Source: Singulisphaera sp. GP187
Lineage (GTDB): Bacteria > Planctomycetota > Planctomycetia > Gemmatales > Gemmataceae
Assembly: GCA_945868575.1 (NCBI GenBank)
Contig: CAMBMH010000010.1
Coordinates: forward strand, 1 to 50,443
Direction: 5' to 3'
Length of the DNA stretch: 50,443 bases
Shown here: positions 44,601-50,443 of the stretch, in pieces
How positions within the stretch are numbered: the first letter of the stretch is position 1
How the letters are laid out: each line of letters begins with the position of its first letter
Translations under genes and position numbers: made by a program
The notes under the pieces: model-generated
Databases searched by the model: none
Told to the model about the DNA's origin: nothing
The model's input: only the letters and a program-made list of their open reading frames with translations

Positions 44601-45918
44601 GAGTTGCCGGAGCGATCAGGTCCTTTTCCTTGTCTTTGGTGTCCATACCGGAAAGTCGCGTGAGGAGGTCGTTGACCTTGGCGGGATCGGCATCAACCAA
44701 AGGCAGTTGGCCGGCCCGTTCGATTTTCCAGGAATTGTCTGCTTTCACGAGGGTAAAAGGAGACTTTCCGGGAAGGTCCACGGCGACCCTGGTCGCATCC
44801 GATGTGACAAAACGCGCCGCGAGCGGATCACGAAGAGCGTCCGGCCCCGCGAAAATTTCCGCCAAACCAGCGGCTTTGACCTCGAACACCTGGGGATTGT
44901 CTTCAAGTCGCGCATAGCGAAAATCCTCGGACATGGTCTCTTCGCCCGCGGGGAAACCCGGGGGCGCGCCCGGAGGAGGCTGGCGCATCTTTTTGTAGGT
45001 CCGACTGCGGGAGACCTTGCCGATCCGAAGGACGATTGGTCGGCCATTATCGGAGATGACGCGGATCACTTTCTCCGGCGCTTCGAGCCCGGTTTTTTCG
45101 GGGCTGGCTTCCTTGCCTGTGTAAAACCGCTCGGCCCAAAGGTCGGGCACCGCCGCCAAAAGCGCGTCGCCCGCGACGGGGTTGAGGTTGTCGGGGCCGG
45201 CTGGTTCCGCGAGGGACCATTGGGTGAAAGCGCCTTCGCCACTTCGAACCAGACGGATTTTCGCCCCCGGTTGTTGTTCGAGGATGACTTCCTTGCCCGC
45301 CAGTTGTTCCTTGCGGATCGGATCGCCTGGTCTGGGAACGCCCGCGTCCGGGTCGCGTGGAGGACGGGTGCCCGCGAACAAACGGCGTTGACGGTAATAG
45401 TCGAGGGGACGGCTGAGCTGGTCGATCAAACCCGGCGCCAATCGCCAGGCCATTTCCCCATCATTGATCCGGGCATAAGTGGCCAGGGAAAACCGGTTGG
45501 ATCCTTCGGTGGGCGAGGGTTGTCCCAAAGCGATCTTGAGCAATCTCCCACCTTCGCGCCGGGTGAGTTCGGCAATTACCGCCGGTTTGTCGAGTCCAAG
45601 GTCCTTCCAACCCTTTTCGGAGGTGATCGGCTGTGGCTCAAACCGCGAATCGCCAAGCGATAGTGTCCTTGCCAATTCGCGCGCCTCGGTCTGGCGCACG
45701 GGCCAGTTTCCGGGAAGGGTCCATTCGCCTGGTTTCGGCGAATCCAGGACGATCTCCGAATCGCCAAATGTCATCCGTATCCGGGCGATTTGCGCATCGG
45801 AGACGCTAAGAGGGTGCTCCTCGACGCGTCCCAAACCACGGTCCTTGACGAGAACCCATCCGAGGCCGAAAACGGCGGCGGCAAGGATGGCGAGTGCGGC
45901 GGGTCTTCCCCAATTCAT
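41617..45918 (-). CDS. Giant DUF4340 protein with nine repeat units
   Basis: A 1433-residue protein with an N-terminal membrane anchor (about 5-23) and otherwise outside the cytoplasm. It is far longer than ordinary DUF4340 proteins of about 300-500 residues. The unit signature (Y/L/F)GL-x-x-P or GLGD, followed by a beta strand with a V/I pattern, occurs near residues 107, 277, 446, 603, 774, 918, 1070, 1212 and 1348, so about every 140-170 residues; each is usually followed by a YAR(I/L)xDxxxVFxL-like segment. The ATG at 45918 has GGAG 9 bases upstream. It is last in the operon after GldG-like, permease and ATPase genes, which is the known DUF4340 neighbourhood. Function unknown. Confidence 0.88.
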   Translation of the reverse strand: MNWGRPAALAILAAAVFGLGWVLVKDRGLGRVEEHPLSVSDAQIARIRMTFGDSEIVLDSPKPGEWTLPGNWPVRQTEARELARTLSLGDSRFEPQPITSEKGWKDLGLDKPAVIAELTRREGGRLLKIALGQPSPTEGSNRFSLATYARINDGEMAWRLAPGLIDQLSRPLDYYRQRRLFAGTRPPRDPDAGVPRPGDPIRKEQLAGKEVILEQQPGAKIRLVRSGEGAFTQWSLAEPAGPDNLNPVAGDALLAAVPDLWAERFYTGKEASPEKTGLEAPEKVIRVISDNGRPIVLRIGKVSRSRTYKKMRQPPPGAPPGFPAGEETMSEDFRYARLEDNPQVFEVKAAGLAEIFAGPDALRDPLAARFVTSDATRVAVDLPGKSPFTLVKADNSWKIERAGQLPLVDADPAKVNDLLTRLSGMDTKDKEKDLIAPATPDKRKDLGLVKPSATLKVTVKETASLWPKDASGNRPSRERSMEIQLGRRDEKNKKIAVAVAGINRLNEVDDAVVASATRESLAYRDRKIPMPSLASIQTVRLFAPGSREPVTIQKDKESWKLTTPAATAVDEGLVSQLTSALSSLEAGDWIRETADKSTLEKEYGLGDSASRVEIVTAPEAGKPGVTTIVFVGRARPSTKKETPPPGPGQPPEPAEKPSFYAKISDRPEVFTLGADLQSQIVRPVLAWLPRSPLNLNADDLTSLKILKPGQPPVLLVKKGPGPVAPDQPMKTIWKLKEPFDTDLVSAKSDPLLGGLVGLKVESYEALKTEQGKDLGLGDKATKVVLAIKDKPDLTLEIGDAKGGSRVARVAGQAPVFLLPAELAKNIDGAPLGLLENVALAIDTTRVESVRFYLAGGNHQLARLTGGEQTGAGSGWVVRAKEGEMPADTEAISTLLGTLFNLRGGRFIAYGSKVDLKAYGLDVPRIKVVVRLKSADQPLGAPKPGNVSGTEEHTIEIGSPIADEPGSFHARVDAGQGVMAIGPDIVRALERKPLDLVDRILVRLDPNPIRKFRLIRGAETVEVVREGDAWKQTKPIVFGADNLVVQDWLADIARLRSEQVVAFKPADSKALGLEPAQGIVEWEIVGPDGKPQIQRLQLGKEEQKGRLARLEGTGTVGRLSERLNLAFSPRSLWFKDRSIGVLGVSVGAFDGAKWERGPRKITLARQGPFWKMTEPVQAEVDADALARIASNLAKLSVSEWISDKATPEKLKEYGLDKPFGSWTLTLAGKPVLELQLGSRLADGRIHGKLAGKDPVFLLDLPVAERLMGEVRSQRNVFEPPIDALSIESVRWISRTAGTTQLVRKGEGWEIAGKPEVKLLTETVNDTLGAFASLRLERYATDKGGDAKLFGLDPAETVIEITSRSGTRILKIGTAEEGSPRRFAVADKTAPGEILVLGQADLERLLRSPAQLAKPLPPSVGGNLKLAPLDPVGGN

Positions 45919-45961
45919 GACGGCTGCTCCAAAATGCACCAAAGAGGATCGTGAAAAGGGG

Positions 45962-48535
45962 CTATCTCAGCCGCCTCGTCAACAAAACGACGACGCCCGC
46001 AAAAGCAATGAGCACAGGCAATCCCAGCTCCATGCCCCAGCGCCAAAGGTCGCGCCGGGCTTCCTCCATCTCGATCCTCGGGAAGGTCCAGGGCTCGCTC
46101 GGCCGGGCCAGCGAATCGTCGCGGCCAATGAGCCAGTTGATTGTGTCAAGGGCAAGGCGCTCACGATAGGGCCCAAGGTCCGGCCCAACCAAAAACCATG
46201 ATTCTCCAAGGACTCCCATGCGCACGGGGCCCGGATTGCGCTCGTTTGGACCAAACCAGTTGGGAGGAAGGGTTGCCTCCACCGCCGCCCCCACAGGGAA
46301 CGGACCGCGACGACGCGCATCGATGGTTCCTTTCGCGGGATCATCCTTCCCATCCTTGGCCGCCTCAAACGAGGGGACCCGTTCGGCCGTGGGGAAGGGG
46401 CGGTCCTCGTTCCACGAATCCGCCGAAGTCATCATGATGTCGGGATCAAAGGCAATCGGCTTGGCGTTTTCCGCCGCTTCGAAATAGACAGGCCTCGGAT
46501 GACGCAGTCGGATCTGCGGCTTGCGGTCCTTGCCCAGGCTCCGGGCCGCCAATTCCTGGCTGGCCCGTACCGGATGCGGAGGAAGACCCTGATCGCCCAG
46601 ATATTTCGGGGTCATACCAGCAGGTCGACCGATTCCTGATTTCCAGGAGCTGACAAGGGGGGGAACCTGGACACCGGTGCCCCCGGTTAGGACTCCGCCC
46701 ATCTGCTCGCCAAACGCCTCGGCCTCCACATCAAACAGAATGGTCTGCTTGCCAAGGCGAAAACCGACTTCGGTCAGAAGATTGTCGATTCCATCAGGAG
46801 TTACAAACCCCGGAGGAGGAGGGCCCGCGTCGGGCATCTCGCTCGTGGGCCCTGACGCCACAAGAATCGGCCTGCCCCGTTTCAAAAAGTCCTTCACCGC
46901 AGCAACCTGTTCGGCATCGAGGCTATGAAGCCATCCCGGAAGGTTTTTATCATCGGTGATCACATCGCTCAAGGTCGGCCTGGGCAGGATCAACAGATCC
47001 ACATCCGCCAAAAGATAAGACAGCTTTCCCTGAAGATCGCTCATGCGGCGTTGCTCGGCCACCGCGTCCTCATCGATCGTGGCCCGTTCTTTCGCGACTT
47101 CCTCGGCAAGCTTTTGATCCCGCTTGGCCGCGTCGGCAAGGGCCTCAAGCGCGAAATCAAATTCCTCGATCTGGGCGGTGCGGTTAGGCTCGCTGAGACG
47201 CCTGCCCCTTAGAACCTGGGCGTAGGCCCGCTCCAGCTCGGCAAGGGTTCGTTCCTTCCAGAAATGGCGGATCTCCTTTACCTGTTTCTCGGCCTTTTCC
47301 CGGTTTTTCAGCGCGATTTGAAGCCTTTGCTGGCGAGCCTCGATCCGGTCGAGACGACTTTCGTCAAAGGTATAAACAACAGGCGCCGCCGGACGGGCAC
47401 GGATTTTCTTGAGAACCAGGTCGCGAACATCAAACCCACGCTCGGTCAGCGACTTGCGCAGCCCGGCCAACCCATAGCTGTCCACACCCTTGGTGGATAG
47501 CCATTCATCAATCACACCAATCGCGATGCGGGGTTGCCTTTCCTGAAGATTGAGCAATCGCCGAACAAAAGGCGCCGCCCCAGGAGGACCGGTTTCCAAT
47601 GTGCTTTCACCCGGAACGCCCTGCGGAAGCAGAACCAGGTTCCCACGATCGTTGTCAAATTCCTGCGAAGCGGTCTTGTCCAGACGCAAAAATTCCGCGA
47701 ATCCAAGCTGTTGCAAAAACTCCACGGGTTTCCCCTCGGAATCCTTGCCACCCGACCCATGGAAAAAGATGCTGTTTTCGGGAGCCCCTTCGATCGCCTG
47801 GCGAAGCTTGGGGGAGTTTGTCGTCAGAGTGTTGAGGCGCTTTTCATAGTCTTCATCCTCAACATCGAGGATATCCACCTTGAGCGATCCGGGACCAGAC
47901 TCACGAAGGAGGTTGGCCAGATCGTTGACCTTTTCAACGATCTTTCGCTCGGCCGCCAAATCCCACCGATCCGGACGATCGGATAGCCCCGCCAATGTGC
48001 GGTGGCGCTGGAGAACCACTACCCTTGTGTTCCCCTGAAGCCGTGAAAGGGGTTCGGCAAGCGAAGGCGGAAGTGTGAATAGCGATCCCCTCGTGCCATC
48101 GTGGCGCCCATGGAATTCAAACCCGATCCAGTTGATTCCCCCGAGCATCCCAACGGCAAAGGTAAGTTCGACCAACCTTGGCAAACCGTTGCCGCTGCGC
48201 CCGGAAAGCGTTTGCAGAAGCCCTCGCAAAAGTTCCACAAACAGCGCTACCGCCGCAAAGGCCAATCCCCCAATCAGGACCTTGGCCACCGTGCTGATCG
48301 CTTCGCCACTTACAAGTTTGAGGATGCTTGCCCGGGTGGTTTCAAATGCGGCGCCGAGGTCCGCGGGGTTGAGGACAACCACCGAGGCGCTGGCCGCAAA
48401 AAGCCCCGCCATCCCCAATATGCGCAGCAAAAACAGCATGCGACCAGACCACCGACCCGAGAGCCTGCGGTGATCCCGGGTCTGTATTTTGGGGGTCCTG
48501 ATTTTTTGGGTCTGTTTATTTGGGTTTAGCTCCAT
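45962..48535 (-). CDS. GldG-like ABC-transporter auxiliary protein
   Basis: An 857-residue protein. Three N-terminal helices (about 33-55, 80-105 and 120-140) and one C-terminal helix (about 835-855) flank a large outer part with the GldG / ABC_transp_aux domain (PF09822-like): VVVLQRHRTLAG, ILDVEDEDYEKRL, GNLVLLPQGVPGES, and later DVDLLILPRPTLSDVITDDKNLPGWLHSLDAEQVAAVKDFLKRGRPILVASG. A coiled coil is likely in the middle (RIEARQQRLQIALKNREKAEKQVKE...). GldG-like proteins accompany GldF and GldA in a transporter needed for gliding in Bacteroidetes; other phyla have it without gliding. The ATG at 48535 has GGAGG 8 bases upstream and overlaps the permease end by 10 bp. Confidence 0.87.
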   Translation of the reverse strand: MELNPNKQTQKIRTPKIQTRDHRRLSGRWSGRMLFLLRILGMAGLFAASASVVVLNPADLGAAFETTRASILKLVSGEAISTVAKVLIGGLAFAAVALFVELLRGLLQTLSGRSGNGLPRLVELTFAVGMLGGINWIGFEFHGRHDGTRGSLFTLPPSLAEPLSRLQGNTRVVVLQRHRTLAGLSDRPDRWDLAAERKIVEKVNDLANLLRESGPGSLKVDILDVEDEDYEKRLNTLTTNSPKLRQAIEGAPENSIFFHGSGGKDSEGKPVEFLQQLGFAEFLRLDKTASQEFDNDRGNLVLLPQGVPGESTLETGPPGAAPFVRRLLNLQERQPRIAIGVIDEWLSTKGVDSYGLAGLRKSLTERGFDVRDLVLKKIRARPAAPVVYTFDESRLDRIEARQQRLQIALKNREKAEKQVKEIRHFWKERTLAELERAYAQVLRGRRLSEPNRTAQIEEFDFALEALADAAKRDQKLAEEVAKERATIDEDAVAEQRRMSDLQGKLSYLLADVDLLILPRPTLSDVITDDKNLPGWLHSLDAEQVAAVKDFLKRGRPILVASGPTSEMPDAGPPPPGFVTPDGIDNLLTEVGFRLGKQTILFDVEAEAFGEQMGGVLTGGTGVQVPPLVSSWKSGIGRPAGMTPKYLGDQGLPPHPVRASQELAARSLGKDRKPQIRLRHPRPVYFEAAENAKPIAFDPDIMMTSADSWNEDRPFPTAERVPSFEAAKDGKDDPAKGTIDARRRGPFPVGAAVEATLPPNWFGPNERNPGPVRMGVLGESWFLVGPDLGPYRERLALDTINWLIGRDDSLARPSEPWTFPRIEMEEARRDLWRWGMELGLPVLIAFAGVVVLLTRRLR

Positions 48536-49575
48536 CGCCTTGCCTCCACGCCGCGAACTGTCATGAACAGACAAAACACGGTAACACTTGCGTAAAGCAC
48601 CAAGGGGCGACTATCGATAATGCCCCGGCCAAATAGTTGATCCATGTGCACAGGCACACTCAGATATTGAACCCAGGGGCCTACGCTGCTCGCCCCGGGA
48701 AGGGCCCCGACAAACCCAGCCATGACAAAAGGCAACCCGATGGCCAGCGCGATCACCGCGCTGACAAGCTGGTCACGAACCATGCTGCTTACCAGAATGC
48801 CAATCGCAAGGAACATCGCCCCGGCGGCAAACATTCCCACATAAAGGCTCAAAGCCGGAAATGGATCCACGATGGAGGTGACTTCCACAAGATGGGGGCC
48901 CTGGCCGCCAAAGTGAGTCATCGCGCCCCAGGTGCCCAAACCGATACCCGACCCAAGCACGAAAAGGCTCACCAGCCTCGATACGGTCCCCAACGGAAAT
49001 AACAGGGCAAAAAACCCAAGCAGGATCATCCCGGCGCCAACAAGAAATCCAAATCCCGCAGGATCACCCGGCATGGTTTCGGGCAGCGTTGCCTTGATAC
49101 CCAAAAGCGCAGGCAAATATAACAGGGTGGGCAACCACAACACCGCATAAAACAAAAGGCATCCCGCGAACTTGGCCAGCACAAGCTGCCAATCACGAAG
49201 CGGACTGGTCATCAACATTTCCAGCGTTCCCGACGCGCGCTCTTCGGCAAAAAGTCTCATGGTCAACAGCGGGGCAAGCGCCGCGAACACGACCCAAAAC
49301 CTCTGATCGGAAAACAGCGCCCGCACAGGCCATTCCACACCCCGGGGACCCGTTGCCGTGAGCTGGTCGAGTACCCCCGCGAATAGCGCGCCCGTCACCC
49401 CCAAAAAAACCACCATCACCACATAAGCAATAGGCGATGTAAAATAAGCAAAAAATTCCCGGCGGATCAGGCTGCGCGCCTCGAACAATCCAAAGCAAAG
49501 CCGAACGGCAAGCGCCGCAAGGAACAGGAGGACGATCGCCGCCAGCATGAACGGCAATTGGCCGGATGATTGCAT
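48526..49575 (-). CDS. ABC transporter permease (GldF-like, ABC-2 type)
   Basis: A 349-residue permease with about seven helices. After the first helix (AAIVLLFLAALAVRLCFGLF) it has RREFFAYFTSPIAYVVMVVFLGVTG, a GldF-like segment, then LTMRLFAEERASGTLEMLMTSPLRDWQLVLAKFAGCLLFY, the coupling-helix EExxxGTLE motif of ABC-2 exporters. The ATG at 49575 has GGAG 8 bases upstream; a frame from 49830 extends antisense-free into the ATPase gene and is rejected. It follows the ATPase by 58 bp and overlaps the GldG-like gene by 10 bp. The substrate is unknown. Confidence 0.92.
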   Translation of the reverse strand: MQSSGQLPFMLAAIVLLFLAALAVRLCFGLFEARSLIRREFFAYFTSPIAYVVMVVFLGVTGALFAGVLDQLTATGPRGVEWPVRALFSDQRFWVVFAALAPLLTMRLFAEERASGTLEMLMTSPLRDWQLVLAKFAGCLLFYAVLWLPTLLYLPALLGIKATLPETMPGDPAGFGFLVGAGMILLGFFALLFPLGTVSRLVSLFVLGSGIGLGTWGAMTHFGGQGPHLVEVTSIVDPFPALSLYVGMFAAGAMFLAIGILVSSMVRDQLVSAVIALAIGLPFVMAGFVGALPGASSVGPWVQYLSVPVHMDQLFGRGIIDSRPLVLYASVTVFCLFMTVRGVEARRWS

Positions 49576-49633
49576 GTTTGGCTCCAAAGGAATGAGAAAT
49601 TTGGGGGAAAATCTATTTGGGTTTGTTTGAAAG

Positions 49634-50356
49634 TCAGGCGGTAGTTGTCGCGGTTTCGACCAGACGCAGGAAGCGCTGCTCGAGGGTCTGGCCACCGACG
49701 CAAAGCTCCTCAAGAGTTCCGGTCGCCAATACCTGGCCACGAGCGATGATGATCGCGCGGTCGCAAGTGTTCTCGACCTCCGAGAGGATGTGCGACGAAA
49801 AGAGGACCGTGTGCCTCTGGCCCAGATCACGGATCAGCTTGCGCGTTTCAACGATTTGGGTCGGGTCGAGCCCGGCGGTAGGCTCATCAAGAATGAGGAC
49901 CGGGGGATCGGCCAATAACGCATCAGCAAGACCAACGCGTTGGCGATAGCCCCGGGAAAGAGTCCCAACCAGTTGGCCCCGAACATCCTCCAGCCAACAC
50001 CGGCCAACAACTTCTTCGATGCGCCGGCTCGCCGCCGACCCATGAATTCCTTTGAGTCCCGCCCGAAACCGAAGGTACTCGACGGTTTTCATCCCGGGAT
50101 ACAGTGGGCAGTTTTCCGGCAGATAACCAATCCTTTTGCGAACCTCGATAGGCTGCCTCACAACATCAAATCCCGATACACTGGCCTGTCCGGAGCTTGG
50201 GATCAAAAAACCGGCAAGAATGCGCAGGGTGGTTGATTTTCCGGCACCATTTGGCCCGAGGAAACCGACCACGGTCTTTCCACCCACGGAAAAACTCACA
50301 TCCCGCACGGCCTGATAATCGCCGTAATAATGGGTTAGGTGTTTCGCCTCAATCAT
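49634..50356 (-). CDS. ABC transporter ATP-binding protein (GldA-like)
   Basis: A 240-residue ATPase. Walker A is GPNGAGKST (34-42), the signature motif is LSRGYRQR (133-140) instead of LSGGQ, Walker B is VLILDEPTAGLD (from 153), and the switch His is His189 in SSHIL. The LSRGYRQR signature is common in GldA/CcmA-like ABC-2 exporters. It opens an operon of ATPase, permease, GldG-like and DUF4340 genes. A T/A-rich -10-like TATAAT (reverse of 50402-50407) lies about 45 bp upstream of the ATG. Confidence 0.93.
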   Translation of the reverse strand: MIEAKHLTHYYGDYQAVRDVSFSVGGKTVVGFLGPNGAGKSTTLRILAGFLIPSSGQASVSGFDVVRQPIEVRKRIGYLPENCPLYPGMKTVEYLRFRAGLKGIHGSAASRRIEEVVGRCWLEDVRGQLVGTLSRGYRQRVGLADALLADPPVLILDEPTAGLDPTQIVETRKLIRDLGQRHTVLFSSHILSEVENTCDRAIIIARGQVLATGTLEELCVGGQTLEQRFLRLVETATTTA

Positions 50357-50401
50357 GAGCGCGCTAGCCTTGGTAAGGTTGGGGGACTTTGACTTTTAGT
50401 A

Positions 50402-50407
50402 ATTATA
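50402..50407 (-). promoter_or_regulatory. Possible -10 element of the Gld operon
   Basis: TATAAT on the minus strand, 46 bp before the GldA ATG. No matching -35 hexamer was found at 16-18 bp upstream. Confidence 0.3.
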
Positions 50408-50443
50408 TAAGGGTCCCATGCCAGGGGGGGAGTGGGGGGAAAT

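Noticed and set aside
44191-45663. A 490-residue plus-strand frame over the DUF4340 gene
   Set aside because: Antisense shadow; the minus-strand gene has a good start, a repeat structure and a known operon context.

Overview
The window looks like chromosomal DNA of a member of the Planctomycetota. The support is the combination of families seen: two DUF1559 prepilin-like proteins, a DUF1501 protein, three DUF1080 (3-keto-disaccharide hydrolase) genes, a Tat-exported Gfo/Idh/MocA oxidoreductase, two BBP2-type outer-membrane barrels, a serpin, and a very large RTX-repeat protein with the N-terminal LEELETRTVP-like tag common in planctomycete secreted giants. The genus cannot be read from this sequence. 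No insertion sequence, integrase, phage gene, rRNA or CRISPR array was seen; the only RNA gene recognised is tRNA-Gly(GCC).

Layout. 1-5.0 kb: the 3' end of a large glycosidase-like gene, a serpin, and a divergent pair of DUF1559 genes 613 bp apart. 5.3-8.2 kb: a flippase-like membrane protein, a sulfotransferase and thiol peroxidase. 8.5-12.8 kb: a secreted Tyr/Cys-rich repeat protein and two paralogous outer-membrane barrels, each followed by a hairpin. 12.9-17.1 kb: argJ and a lipoprotein on the minus strand, divergent (15 bp between starts) from a tight cupin / phosphoesterase / methyltransferase operon. 17.1-19.4 kb: an SGNH hydrolase and a double-domain DUF1080 protein separated by a terminator. 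19.8-24.0 kb: tRNA-Gly, then tig-clpP-clpP-lipoprotein, a protein quality-control operon in which one ClpP has Asn at the catalytic Asp position. 24.2-30.4 kb: sugar-related genes (aldo/keto reductase, DUF5722 hydrolase-like, DUF1080, Gfo/Idh/MocA + DUF1080). 30.6-34.9 kb: an overlapping operon of a Cys-phosphatase, an LptF/LptG permease and a CPBP protein, then DUF1501. 34.9-41.4 kb: a secreted RTX-calpain fusion with a good sigma70-like promoter, divergent SppA, and an alpha/beta-hydrolase lipoprotein. 41.6-50.4 kb: a Gld-type ABC transporter operon (ATPase, permease, GldG-like protein) ending in a 1433-residue protein built of nine DUF4340-like units.

How the genes work together. The DUF1080, Gfo/Idh/MocA, aldo/keto reductase, DUF5722 and SGNH genes fit a polysaccharide/3-keto-sugar degradation theme in the cell envelope. 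The tig-clpP-clpP operon handles new and damaged proteins. The phosphatase-LptFG-CPBP operon and the barrels concern the outer membrane. The most unusual items are the RTX-calpain fusion, the nine-unit DUF4340 protein, the ClpP with an Asp-to-Asn catalytic change, the serpin with a readable reactive loop, and the Tyr-rich YYEPVT repeat protein. All functions are inferred from sequence motifs by eye; no database search was run.
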